From Neocallimastix lanati (nom. inval.) (lineage: Eukaryota; Neocallimastigomycota; Neocallimastigomycetes; Neocallimastigales; Neocallimastigaceae): 64,000 bases of DNA. Location: positions 1 to 64,000 of the forward strand of contig JACVTC010000202.1 in assembly GCA_016946835.1 (NCBI GenBank). The letters run 5' to 3'. The notes beneath the pieces were generated by a model that worked only from the letters and a program-made list of their open reading frames with translations, ran no database searches and was not told the origin of the DNA. Position 1 is the stretch's first letter. Each line of letters begins with the position of its first letter. Of the stretch, positions 49,235 to 61,610 are shown piece by piece. Made by a program: the position numbers and the translations under genes.

Positions 49235-49720
49235 ATCAAAGGTTCATCTGAGTCACCTGTTCCAAAAATTGTAGGCTTGGCGGAATTCACAACTAGCGCA
49301 ATACCTATCATAAGTAGTTCGTTTGATCTATTATTTAATAGGTATTCCAAAATACCAAACATAACCAAGAAATATATGCAACCACATTGGTACCCAAAAG
49401 GCTTTCCATCGGCTGCTTATTCAACCAACCCTGATACTACAGTACAACTTTATCATAGGCCTTGATGATATCTCCAGCTAATTCTAAAGGAATTAGGCGA
49501 GACAAATTCCAGCACGTCAAAGATTACTCCCACTAAGAAGAGTGAATGGTCCCGTTCCGATGCTCGTGATCAATTGAGATATATGTAGGAATGTATAGAG
49601 AATTCAGCTCTGGGTAGATGTGTAACTATGTGTTGTAAGCGGTGATGATGTACTGGTATACCATATATCATCACATCTTCAGTAATTACTGTTGGGGTAC
49701 TAATGGGAGATGGGTATCAT
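49235..49720 (+). pseudogene. Second LINE 3'-end fragment, head to tail with the first
   Basis: The first ~140 bp after the poly(A) of the preceding fragment repeat its C-terminal coding part (ESPVPKIVGLAEFTTSAIPI, SSSFDLLFNRYSKIPN), aligning with 48733-48855. Beyond that the sequence continues with mixed composition and no long frame. It contains a near-perfect 33-nt palindrome at 49642-49674. Confidence 0.65.
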
Positions 49721-49734
49721 TATGTGTGAGTCTA

Positions 49735-50345
49735 TATTTTTTTTTTGTTTTTTTTTTGTTTTCCGTGTAATATTATTTACAATAGCATTATTGGAGAATT
49801 CAATGTTGATATTTTCTTCTATACTATCAGTAGAATCTGATTCATCTTTAACATTATTGTTATGGAATTTTCTATTTTTTCTTTCTTTTTATTTTTTATT
49901 ATCATTTTCTCAATTATTACTTTTTTATCTTCTGAATTGTTTTTATTTTTATTCTTTCTTTTGATATTGAAGAAACATGTATTAGTGGTATATTCATCTT
50001 TATGATAAATGAATCTATAATTCTATTTACTCTTTATTTCGATATTTTTATTACTTGATTTGTTAATATTATTTTTACCAATAGCATTTACTTGATTCTT
50101 TTGGATTGTACCTTGTCCAATTTTCTTCATTTCTTTGTATTTTTTAATAATTTCATTTCTTTAATTGAATCCTTTAGATACTTAAAATTTTAACATAAGC
50201 ATGTTCATTGGATGTATACCATATTTAAGAAGTTCATCAGTTACTAATAATATTTTGTTTGTTCATCTAATGTTGAGTTGTTAAATTTATTAGCTTCTCT
50301 TTTATCGATTAGTGAGATTAAATTATCTATTTTGATAATATGTTA
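49735..50345 (-). pseudogene. Decayed Lys/Asn-rich coding fragment, possibly copia Gag
   Basis: Read on the minus strand across stops and shifts, the region gives NLISLIDKREANKFNNSTLD, LLKYGIHPMNMLML, KEMKKIGQGTIQKNQVNAIG and a Lys/Asn/Ser-rich tail. It lies upstream, on the same strand, of the copia protease fragment at 47703-48060. It could therefore be that element's Gag, with LINE fragments inserted between. No zinc knuckle was found. Confidence 0.35.
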
Positions 50346-50929
50346 AACAGTAGCAAAAATACACAAAATGTACATGAAATACATATCTGCATTAAAACTG
50401 AAAGCATATATATATTAGATATCACATCATACACAATAAATTAATTATTTATAATATTTAATTATAAAAATTAACTTAATTATGAAGATATATTTGATTT
50501 TTTGTAAAATAGTAATAAAAAAATTATTTATAATTTTTAATTATTAAAATATATTTAATTAAAATTCATTTTAATATTTTTTTTTACAAAATATTAAAAT
50601 ATATCTTTATAATTATAACAGTATATTTTTATATTTTATAAAAAATAATATTACAATAACAATATTTTAATTATAAAAATATATTTTAATATACTTAACC
50701 TAACCTAACCCAATAAAGATTAAATGTGTTTTTATCATTATTGTATTTATTCATTTATTCTCTTTATAAAATAATTTTAACTATTAATAAATTATAATTA
50801 TGTACGACAGAATTCAGAATTCATTTGTTCAATTTTCTACCATTTCTTTATAATTTACTATTAATTAATGATTTTAATATTTAAAACATTTATGCATTTC
50901 AATCATAATTCAATAAAATCATTTCTAAC

Positions 50930-52289
50930 ACTTTATTGTCTTTTTTAATAGAGTTTCCATATTCTTGTAATATTTAACTAAAGCCTTGATTTCCTCTGTC
51001 CATATTAATTTTTTTTTTTCAAAATTCCATCAGTTCTCCTTTCGTAGTTAATATAATATTTAGATTCTCTTCTTCTTGCAACTCCGATAATAATTGAAAT
51101 AAGTTAGTTTTTTGGAAAATAAATTTTTTTAAGTATTTACTAAAAGATCTTGAAGCATTATTTGTAATATGCTCAATATTATCACAATAATTCCGATTTT
51201 CAGTTTCATAGCTGATAAAATAGGTTTTTTTAAAATATTCTAAAAATTCTAAAAATTAAACATAATTATGTTCTTGGCACTCATTTTTTATTTTACTATA
51301 AATATCATGTGTATATTCAGGGTTAATAAAAGAAAAGTTCGAAATATTTTGATAATAAATGTATAAATCTTTTATTTTTTCAACTTTATTACCACATAAT
51401 TCTTTTTTTTTTTAATTTCTAATGTTCTTTTAAAATGTCATATACAATATTTAATATTTACATTAAATAAAAACTTTTTTTGCAGCATTAAATATGGCTT
51501 TTTTCAAAATCGCAATGAAATATTTTTGGTGTAATTTCAATATTATTATATTTACTAGAATTTTATTTCTTCAAATAATATTTCATTTCATAAGTTGTTT
51601 ACTTTTTATTATTTAATATAGAAAAGGAAGTAGTATAAAAACAATTTAATTCTGTAATATAGGTTCTAGTTATGAATACTTGATAACTTAATATAGGTGA
51701 AATATAAAATGTGCCATCCGAAAAAAAAATATGTTTATTTTTAGAAAATAATTCTGCTTGGAATGGAGATTGAAAAATAATTAAATAATTATTTAGAATA
51801 TCAAAAAATTTTCATCCCTTTTTGTTCAATAATATTTTGATTCATTGGGAATTTCATCGAATGTTGTTATATCATGAGATAGTTGTTTTCTTCTACTTCT
51901 GGTTACTTGGGATTTAATTGAATTATATCCAGGACATATAAGACCCATACCTTAAGAAATTTCGTCATATTTTCGGTTTATATTTATATTAAAAGGAATT
52001 GAACTATTTGAAATTTCATCTTTAATTTTTTTTTTACAATTGATTCAGCTACTTCAAATTTAATTTCAAGATGATTATGTGAGTCATCATATTCTAATAT
52101 TTAATTCGCATTGTTTAAAATGATGAAAGATGGATATTTATTTAATGTTTTATATTCAGTACATTTATATTTTTTTGAATTGTCTTTCCTTTTGAATAAA
52201 AGATTAAACTTATATTTTCTATTTAAAATAATTTGTTCTTTTCTTCTATTATTAGTTTTGCTTATTTCAATTTCATGATTTTTCTCCAT
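50930..52289 (-). pseudogene. Mutator-like (MULE) transposase pseudogene, copy A
   Basis: ATG at 52289 opens MEKNHEIEISKTNNRRKEQI and continues through CTEYKTLNKYPSFIILN, a FLYWCH-like N-terminal domain. After breaks come FQSPFQAELFSKNKHIFFSD, DGTFYISPILSYQVFITRTY, then FHCDFEK and a C-terminal WTEEIKALVKYYKNMET. It aligns with copy B (61611-63051) along its whole length. Multiple stops and frameshifts make it non-functional. No terminal inverted repeats were identified. Confidence 0.82.
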
Positions 52290-52337
52290 TTTTTTAATAA
52301 AAGTTTCTAATTAAATTTTTTAATGATTAATTTTAAT

Positions 52338-52514
52338 AATATATATATTTTTAATTATATATATTTTTAATTATATATATTTTTAATTATATATATTTTT
52401 AATTATATATATTTTTAATTATATATATTTTTAATTATATATATTTTTAATTATATATATTTTTAATTATATATATTTTTAATTATATATATTTTTAATT
52501 ATATATATTTTTAA
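52338..52514. repeat. 17-bp tandem repeat, about ten copies
   Basis: The unit TTTTAATTATATATATT repeats essentially perfectly. Confidence 0.95.
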
Positions 52515-52896
52515 TGAAGATTAATTAACCAAATCTTTTATATTTATTCCTTTTTTTTAGTGTAACTGATAAATACAAAGTATTCATGAAGTTATTTTAT
52601 TTTTTAATATATTTTAAGTATAAAAATTTTTATTTTATAATTTTTATTCATTTATATTCATTTTTATATTTAATAACTATTATTATTATTTTCTTTGTTA
52701 TTTTAAAAATATTATTATTGATGTATCTGTAATTATTGCTACGGTTTATATTATTTATTTATTATTCAATATATAAGATAAAATGCTCTAAATTAAACTT
52801 TTTATGTTTTTCTAACAATCTAAAATATTACTTTTATTAATTCAAATATATACATATAAATTATTATTTATAATTTTAATCGTCAATTTATCAATT

Positions 52897-52928
<32 letters not shown>

Positions 52929-53850
52929 TACATTTATTTATATATACATATATATATATTTATTTATTTATTTATTTATTTAAATAGATATAAAGATAAT
53001 CTTTTTGAAGTTCATAATGAAAGGAGTGGAAAACATTAATAAATAAATAAATTAACTAATTTACACTAAAAGAATTTATTACTTCACTACGCATTATTAA
53101 TTTTATATAAAGAATTATTATTAAAAATACTTATTATTTATAATTTATATGATTGTTTTATTGTTAAAAATAACTTTATTAACATTAATATTTATTTTGA
53201 TAACAATATGGGAAACCTTTCTATTATTTATTATTCCTATTTCATTTCCAATACTATTTCTACTAATTCTTTTTCTCAGAAAGGCAGCATTTAATACATT
53301 ATTAAATCCAACCACATTAATTTATTAATTATATAAATTTAATATTTAAAATTATAAAATATAATTAATAAAAAAAAATTATTATATAGAATATAAGAAA
53401 ATTATTAATAGTAAAGAATATAATAATATATTTTTATATAATAATTATTAAGAATTTACGTTGAAAATATCATTATTATTTTATTCTTATCAACCTTGAT
53501 ATGATATTTTATTTATGTATCTAAATTAATATTTATTTATGGACAATGACAATAAGGGATTATGACAAAATAATATATTCTAATATTAAATAGAAATAAC
53601 ACATACAATAATACAAAATAAAGTAATAAATATATCTTTTTTAATGTTCTCTTTATTTATTATTAATTTTTAATTATTACATCAATTATTATTATTACTC
53701 TCTTATATAAATATTATAATTAATTATCTCAAATATATATATTCATCTAATTTATAAGTCAATAAATATAATAAAACATTAATATCTCTCTTTAATTATA
53801 CTAACCTAGAATATAAAAAATAGCTAATATGACAAGGCATGTAAGGTTCG

Positions 53851-53881
53851 GTTCCTTAATACACTCATGTGACCTACCAAT
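53851..53881. repeat. Dispersed repeat copy, inverted relative to 32511-32543
   Basis: GTTCCTTAATACACTCATGT followed by GACCTACCAAT is the reverse complement of the motif at 32511-32543 apart from a short indel. It is followed by a G-rich tract GCGGGGGAGAGGGGAG. Confidence 0.7.
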
Positions 53882-54597
53882 TGATATGCGGGGGAGAGGG
53901 GAGTATTGCATTTCGACATAATTTATGTATAATCATTGGGGAGTGTGCATTTCGAAAATTTTTATTACAAAAATTTGTATTTTGTTGTATGGCTTAAATA
54001 TTTTTAATTTTAAGCCACTTAATTTTATTAAAATTTTAATGAATAATAATTAATTAATTAATTAAATAAAAGTACAATTCTCAAAAATTTTCAAACACAT
54101 AATCTTATGTGGGGCGTATATCTAATTGTATCATAGTTTTGTGGCTTTTTTCTACAATTTTTAAAAGCCATATATTCACAATATGGCGTGAATAATAAAT
54201 GTGGTAATATTTTATGACGAAAATTTATAAGCCACCAAGAATTTGGCGAAATTCGACTGGACGAAATTCAACTTTTGGCGAAATACAACACTTCAATAAA
54301 TAATAATTAGGTTAGGTATTTCTATTTAACATTAAAAAATAGAATAAAAATAAGAAATAAGAAAACTTTTTTTTTAAACATTGAAAAATAAAATAAAAAT
54401 AAATGCACATTTTATTTTTTAATACTTAAAAAATAAAATAAAAATAAAAATAAAAAAGACATAAGAAAACTTTTTTTTTTAAACATTAAAAAATAAAATA
54501 AAAATAAATAATAATTTATTTTTTAAACATTAAAAAATAAAAAAATAAAATAAAATAAAAAATAAAAAATAAAAATAAAAATAAATAAATAAAATAG

Positions 54598-55188
54598 TGT
54601 AAAATGTTCCTTATGGAGCAGATTACAATTACGAAAAAAAAACAAAAACAAAAACAACACTATCAATAACAATACTCAAATGAAATTTATTTTTTAAAAA
54701 AAATTCTTTTATTAATCACTTTATTATAAAAATTCTTTTTATTAGTTATTAACTGCAAAATAGTTAATAACAACTACATTTTCTTTAATAGAATAATTTT
54801 ACATGTATTTATATTTTTTCTTAATTATATTATAATATACTATTTCTATTTATTTAAATATATATTCAATATAAAATAAACAAAAACTAATCTAAAATTA
54901 AATAAAGTTATAAAAAACTAAAACTAATATTAAACTAAACTAAAATTATTAATATATTTTATTACTAAATCTTAGGTTATTTAAAAATTAATTTTATATT
55001 TTTAAATTTATATATTATATGAAATATAAATTTATTATTAATTTTCATAAATCAATTAATTTCATAAATTAATATATTTTACATAATTTAATGCATTAGT
55101 ATTATTTTGTAAACGTGAATTACATTAAATAATTTAATGTACAAAATAAATTAATTAATGTACTAAAGATATTGATCATATCTTTACA
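54598..55188 (-). repeat. 3' LTR of Ty3-2 (591 bp)
   Basis: It has perfect TGTAAA/TTTACA ends and is flanked on the left by the duplication AATAG. The gag-pol frame ends about 10 bp from the inner edge. Confidence 0.95.
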
Positions 55189-55198
55189 ATCTCGCCCT

Positions 55199-57427
55199 TT
55201 AAGTCGAGCTCCTGCGAGAATCATTTCTTGAGGGAAGTTCTATAACAAAGGGTTGATATTTATGTCTTACAATGAAATCATTGGCATGATCATCATTCTT
55301 AATAGATTCTTGATCCTTTGTTCTTGTTTTATTTTTCTTATTTTTTCTAAAGTATTCCTGAATTAATTGTTTATCTAAAATTTGATCTTCATCTATCCAA
55401 GAGTCTTCATTTGATCCTTTCCAAGAGATAAGAAAACGATTCTTTCCTTTATAAGTTCTCATATTAATTATTTTATCTGGAATCATATCGGAATTATTTG
55501 TAGTTAAATTTATACTCTTTCGTTTATTAACATTTCTATCTTCAAATTCATTCTCATAATAAGGTTCAAGTAAAGAAACATGAAAAATTGGATGACAATG
55601 CATATTATTAGGTAGTTTAAGTTTGTACGCTAAGGGACTAACTTTTTCAATTATTTCAAAAGGACCTATCAATTGATCGGCTAGTTTTCTTTTAACATTC
55701 TTAGTAGTAGATCCTTTAAGTAACCAAACTTTTTTACCGACTTCGAAATTAGGGGAAGGAAGTCTTTTCAAATCGGCGTATTTTTTATAAGTTTTCTTAG
55801 CTTCTTCTAAGTTTCTTTTTAAAAATTCAATATTTTTATTAATATCTAATATTCTTTTTTCAGCTCTACTTGGTCTTTCTGAGGATGGAATCTCAGGACT
55901 AAATTTAGGATTAAAACCATAGTTTGCGAAGAATGGTGATTGATTTATAGATTGATGTAAAGTATTATTGTAAGCGAATTCAGCGAAAGGTAGTAAATCG
56001 ACCCAATTATTTTGCCTTTCATTTATGAAACAACGAAGATATTGTTCCAATATTCCGTTCACCCTCTCCGTTTGACCATCAGTCTCCGGATGGTTGGAGG
56101 TAGAAAGAGAATGAGTAATATCAAGAAGTTTACATAAGCGATTCCAAAATTCAGATGTAAATTGCGATCCTCTATCAGAAATAATAGAATCAGGGAAACC
56201 ATGTAATTTAAAAATATTCGAGATAAAAGCATCAGCAGCAATTGAAGCAGTAGGAAGACAACGAAAAGGAATAAAATGAGCCATTTTAGTCAAACGATCA
56301 ACAACAACCATAATTGTAGTCATATCTTTAGACTTAGGTAATTCAACGATAAAATCCATAGAAATATCAGACCAAGCTCTATTAGGAGTGGACAAGGGTG
56401 AAAGAAGTCCATATGGCTTGTGTCTAGGAATTTTTGATTTACAGCAAACTTCACAAGACTTAATAAATTTTTTAACATCAAGAGAAAAATTAGGCCACCA
56501 AAAATTGCGGCTAAGTAATTCTTGAGTCTTAGAAACACCAAAATGACCAGCAGTAGGAGAGTCATGATGGAGTTCAAGAACTCTCGTTCGAATCGATTTA
56601 GGAACATAAATCAGATTATTAAAGAGTAAAAATCCTTCTTTATCAATCATAAATTTATTAATATTTTGAATTTTAGGGTTAACAGCATTATTAATAGATA
56701 AGGATGATTTAACAGAATTATAGAATTCATCATTCTCAAGAGCATTCAAAATAGAATTAGCAAGGGTATCATTATTAATAGTAAAACAGTTAATAACACG
56801 ACAAGAAGAATTAAATTCAAAATTAAATAAATGATCACTTCTCCTAGATAGTAAAAAAGGTTTACCCGATTTTTTCCCAGATCTATAGACAATATTAAAA
56901 TCAAAACGAGATAAAAATTCATACCATCTAATTTGACGTTGCGAAAGCATTTCCGGTTTTCTAGGAAATGTTAAATTTTTATGATCAGTGTAAATAGTAA
57001 AGGGATGACGAGCACCCTCTAAAAAGTGACGCCATTGCTCTAAAGCAACTTTAATAGCGAGAAGTTCCTTATCATAAATGGGGTAGTTTCTTTGAGACTT
57101 AGTCAAACTCGAAGAAATAAAGGCAACTGGATGGAGATTGCCATCAACTTCTTGAGAAAGTACAGCTCCAACTGCAAAGTTACTAGCATCAGTTTCAACG
57201 ATAAACGGTTTATTACTATCAGGATTAATTAAAATTGGAGCAGATGTGAAAAGTTCTTTCAATTTAACAAAAGCATTCTGTTGCTCAGGTCCCCAAATAA
57301 AAGGTACATTTTTACGAGTGAGTTTATGTATTGGTAAAGCTATTTTGGCAAAGTCTTTAATGAAAACTCTATAATAATTACAAAGTCCAATAAATGACTG
57401 AACTGCTTTGACATTAGTACAGGCCAA
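55199..57427 (-). pseudogene. Ty3-2 Pol, distal part: RNase H, integrase, chromodomain
   Basis: An open frame of about 740 codons that continues the Pol of the upstream ORF in another frame. It starts within the RT-RNase H connection ([20 protein letters not shown]). It then carries RNase H (ETDASNFAVGAVLSQ; TIYTDHKNL), an integrase zinc module (HHDSPTAGHFGVSKTQELLS, CEVCCKSK) and a catalytic core with SMDF, SDRGSQF and TERVN. A chromodomain-like end (RFLISWKGSNEDSWIDEDQI) and a basic tail follow. No further stop interrupts it. As part of a split polyprotein it would not be made from the usual start without a frame change. Confidence 0.92.
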
Positions 57428-60078
57428 TCTAAAATAGCTTTAATTTTTTCAGGATCAGGTTTAAGACCATCTTTAGATATGATGTAGCCCAGGAAGGAGG
57501 TTTCCGTTACATCGAATTCACATTTTTCTAGTTTAACATATAAATTATTATCTAAAAGTTTTTTCAACACTTTTCTAACATGTTCATGATGTTCTTCTAA
57601 GTTATTTGAATAAATAAGAATATCGTCGATATATGAGATAACAAAATCATCTAAGTAGTCACTAAGAACATCATTTATAAAATGTTGAAATGTAGCAGGT
57701 GCATTCTTTAACCCAAAAGGCATAACAAGATATTCATAATGTCCATAACGAGTTCTAAAAGCAGTCTTATACTCATCACCTTCTTTTATTCTTACTAAGT
57801 TATATGCAGATTTAAGATCTAACTTAGTAAAATATTTAGCACCTTTAACTCTGTCAATTAATTCACTTATTAATGGTAAAGGATATGAATTTCTAATAGT
57901 CATTTCATTTAATTTTCTGTAATCAATACATAATCTCAAAGTGCCATCTTTCTTTTTAACAAATAAGACAGGGGCACCAGCTGGTGATTTGGTTTTTCTA
58001 ATAAATCCTTTTGCTAAGTTTTCTTTAATATACTTTTTCAATTCATCCCTTTCTGCTTCTGTTAAAGGATAAATAGGACCATAGAATAGAATTGAATTAT
58101 CCTTTAAATTTATTTCACAATCATATTCTCTATGGGGAGGTAATTTATTACAATTCTTTTCATCAAAAACTTCAATATAATCGAGATAACAAGGAGGAAT
58201 AGAAATTTTATTATCACTATCGTTAACAATATTATTATTATCTAAATTCTGAATAATCAGACAGTTACACAAATTGTCTAACACACAATTTTGATAAGAA
58301 AAAAAAAAGTTTGTTGGTTCGGCGACCAATTTACTTTCTTTATTTAAAATTTCATTTTTACATGATTTAATAAAATTACATGATTTTTTGATTTTATCTA
58401 TTGTACTAAGTTCTCTAAAATTACAAAAGTTAATTTTTTCTTTACTACAATCATTATCTTTAACACTAATATTAATACTATCACTATCACTATCACTATC
58501 ACTATCATTAATAGTTCTAACTTTTCTTCCACGGACGTATTCAGCTTCGCTTTCTGATTCGGAATCCCAGAGGGGTTTACACTTATATGGAGTACTTGGT
58601 TCATAGGAATTTTCTTCTTCAGGTTCGATATCGATCTTACACTTCTTTGAACCTTTCTTGCTTCTATTTTTGTTTTTTCTTTTTCTTTTACCATTATTAC
58701 AGTTCCTAGCGCAATAACCAGAAGGAAAGGATATTTTTCTTGAATCATGATAATTCATTGGACAATGCTTTTCAATCCAAGGAATACCTAGAATGATATC
58801 TACATCAGGAATATAAAGTGCATAGAGTTGAATAACTTCAAAATGGTTCTTGAATCGTAAGATACACTTTTCAGTTTGTTCGTAGATGGTAGAGATACCA
58901 TATCCTAGTCCAGTAACATTGAAAGATCTTTTAACTTCATTCAATTTAATTTTGTTTTTATTAACGAACGAAGGATGAATAAAATTCAAATCCGAGCCAG
59001 AGTCGATAAGAACCCTAACTGGAACTTCTTCAATATCATTTGTTTTTATATAGAAAGTAATTATATTGTTCTTTCTTTTATTCATAGCATTTTCTTCATC
59101 AGTAATAGCTCTAATTTTTTGAGCATCATCGGATTCCTTGATCATTCTAATTCTTCTTAATTTTGCCGATGGAAGATTTTCATCTGTTTCTCTAATTTTA
59201 TTCTTGTGTTTAACTCCAGAAGGTCTTTTTCTGTTAGGACAATTAAACTGTAAGTGTCCTGGTTGTTTACATAAAAAACAAAGACCTTTTTTCTTTTCTT
59301 CAGAAAAGTCTCTTTTATTTTCAACATATAAATTTTGATTATAGTTCTGGTTGTATCTTCTATATCTATCATTTTTGATCCTAAATAAATCAACATCCAT
59401 AGGATCATCACGACGACTACTATTTCTCTGGTTGTGGTTACTGTTTTGTTGCGAATTTCTAACTCGTTGCTGATTATAATAGAATTCAACAAGATTAGTT
59501 CGCTTTGACAAATTTTCAATTTGAATTACATCGGTATACAACTTGTTAAGGGAATCTGGATTTGGGTTAACAACGGCTAATTGTTCCCTCATTTTGTAAT
59601 GTAATCCTTTAAGAAACATATAAATTTTGGCTGATTCGTTGAAGTCCGAATTTTGGCAAGTTGTTTTGAACTGGTTAATATATTCTAACACTTGCCCATA
59701 TTTTTTCTGACGAATGGTATCTAATTTACCATTAGCCACAATTGTCTCCACTTCTGGATCCCCATAATTAATTTTAAGTTCCCTCTTAAAATTATTTAAA
59801 TTATCGATCAAGGGATCTTCATTATCCCATAGATTTGAGGCCCAATTTAAAGGATCACCTCTTAAGAATGAGGTTATAAATCTAACCTTTGATCTATCGT
59901 CTGGAAAGTCATCTGGGGTATCCTCAAAGTTCATATTTACAATTGTGAGGAACCCTTTAAGTTCTTTTCTTTCACCGTTAAAAATCGGTGGCTTACTGAC
60001 CTTCCGTTTTTCTTCTCGTCCACGTTCCGCCATATCTTCAATGTGGAGGTTTCTTAGCCTAATATTAAGTTCTTCCAC
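57340..60078 (-). pseudogene. Ty3-2 Gag-protease-RT
   Basis: A 912-codon frame starting [20 protein letters not shown]. Gag capsid-like region, zinc knuckle [14 protein letters not shown] near 266, acidic Ser/Asp-rich spacer, protease with [10 protein letters not shown] near 355, and RT with YIDDILIYS near 812. The expected frame is lost after AILDWP near 57425, just past the RT; the last 30 or so residues are out of frame. Everything upstream looks functional. The offset to the downstream frame is -1. Confidence 0.92.
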
Positions 60079-60351
60079 TTTGAAAAAATAAAATTAAAAG
60101 AATTCTTATATACGATTATTATTTTTATTTAAATTTACTATTATAATATTATGTAAAGTCGACTTGGCTCTAACCGCTTGAAATGGTGCCCGTCGAGTAA
60201 ACAAAATTATTATAATAATAATAAGTTTAAATAAAAATAATCTCAAATATTCCAATATAATTAGTAATCACGGCGGCGACTTAATGGGTGCAATTATAAT
60301 TAGTACTTCTTCAAATAGTACTTCTTCTATTATTACTTCTTGTTTCTTCTC

Positions 60352-60585
60352 TTAGTAATTCTTCAAATGGTAGTTTTCTAATAGGTAGTTCTCTAATTGG
60401 TAATTCTCTAACTGGTAGTTTTCTAACTGGTAGTTCTCTAATTGGTAATTCTCTAACTGGTAGTTTTCTAACTGGTAGTTTTCTAACTGGTAGTTCTCTA
60501 ATTGGTAGTTCTTTAACTGGTAGTTCTTTAACTGGTAGTTCTCTAACTGGTAGTTCTTTAACTGGTAGTTCTCTAATCTCGTGAT
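60352..60585 (-). repeat. 15-bp tandem repeat in the Ty3-2 leader
   Basis: About 15 copies of the unit CTAACTGGTAGTTCT (plus strand) with small variations, between the 5' LTR and gag. In one minus-strand frame it reads as a repeated ENYQL, but there is no gene. Confidence 0.93.
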
Positions 60586-60624
60586 CGTAACGTGCTCCAC
60601 TTTTTATAACAAGGTAGTTGTTAT

Positions 60625-61449
60625 TGTAAAATGTTCCTTATGGAGCAGATTACAATTACGAAAAAAAAAAAAAAAAAAAAACAACACTATCAATAACAAT
60701 ACTCAAATGAAATTTATTTTTTAAAAAAAATTCTTTTATTAATCACTTTATTATAAAAATTCTTTTTATTAGTTATTAACTGCAAAATAGTTAATAACAA
60801 CTACATTTTCTTTAATAGAATAATTTTACATGTATTTATATTTTTTCTTAATTATATTATAATATACTATTTCTATTTATTTAAATATATATTCAATATA
60901 AAATAAACAAAAACTAATCTAAAATTAAATAAAGTTATAAAAAACTAAAACTAATTCAATAAGCTTTTTATTCAATTTGTTTTGACTCAAATTGAATAAG
61001 TTCTTATTTATTATTTATTTATTATTCTTTTATTATTAATACTATTAATTATATATTACTATTTAATTTTTATGATTATTAAACTAAACTAAAATTAAAC
61101 TAAACTAAAATTAAACTAAACTAAAATTAAACTAAACTAAAATTAAACTAAACTAAAATTAAACTAAACTAAAATTAAACTAAACTAAAATTAAACTAAA
61201 CTAAAATTATTAATATATTTTATTACTAAATCTTAGGTTATTTAAAAATTAATTTTATATTTTTAAATTTATATATTATATGAAATATAAATTTATTATT
61301 AATTTTCATAAATCAATTAATTTCATAAATTAATATATTTTACATAATTTAATGCATTAGCATTATTTTGTAAACGTGAATTACATTAAATAATTTAATG
61401 TACAAAATAAATTAATTAATGTACTAAAGATATTGATCATATCTTTACA
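60625..61449 (-). repeat. 5' LTR of Ty3-2 (825 bp, with insertion and internal array)
   Basis: Same ends as the 3' LTR. It is longer by 234 bp: seven extra copies of a 16-bp unit AAACTAAACTAAAATT (about 61080-61208) and about 122 bp of extra sequence starting near 60956. The extra sequence contains the perfect 12-bp inverted repeat TTATTCAATTTG/CAAATTGAATAA (60968-60999). Confidence 0.93.
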
Positions 61450-61610
61450 AATAGTAAATAAAGAAATAATAATTAAATAATAATTAAATAATTATTTAAA
61501 TAATTATATAATTAATTGAAAAAAGGTTTATTATTTTAAATATTAAATAAAAAAAGTTTCAAAGCATTTAAAAATATATTTATTAAAATATTTTATTGAA
61601 AATTTTTAAT

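Larger units (their letters stand above)
52290..54592. other. AT-rich region with repeats and one mixed-composition island
   Basis: It contains the 17-bp array at 52338-52514, (TTTA)n near 52895-52980, and a less AT-rich stretch at 53830-54300. That stretch holds a copy of the dispersed repeat and several GGCGAAATTC-like motifs. A minus-strand stretch near 53200-53330 can be read as a short open segment, but nothing identifies it. Confidence 0.5.
54593..61454 (-). mobile_element. Ty3/gypsy chromovirus (Ty3-2) with target-site duplication, frameshifted
   Basis: Direct repeats 54598-55188 and 60625-61449 both run TGTAAAATG...TATCTTTACA and bracket gag-pol on the minus strand. The 5-bp sequence AATAG flanks both ends (54593-54597 and 61450-61454), a clean target-site duplication. 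On the minus strand the purine-rich AAAGGGCGAGAT lies just before the 3' LTR. Gag-Pol is split by a frameshift near 57425. The two LTRs differ by a 234-bp length change, so the copy is older than Ty3-1. Confidence 0.95.

Noticed and set aside
50695-50712. CCTAACCTAACCC, telomere-like
   Set aside because: Too short and imperfect; no array and no chromosome end context.
58388-58606. Plus-strand Leu/Ser repeat ORF
   Set aside because: Antisense of the Ser/Asp-rich spacer in Ty3-2 Gag-Pol.
60352-60600. ENYQL-repeat protein ORF
   Set aside because: Frame through a 15-bp tandem repeat in a retroelement leader; other frames are equally repetitive.
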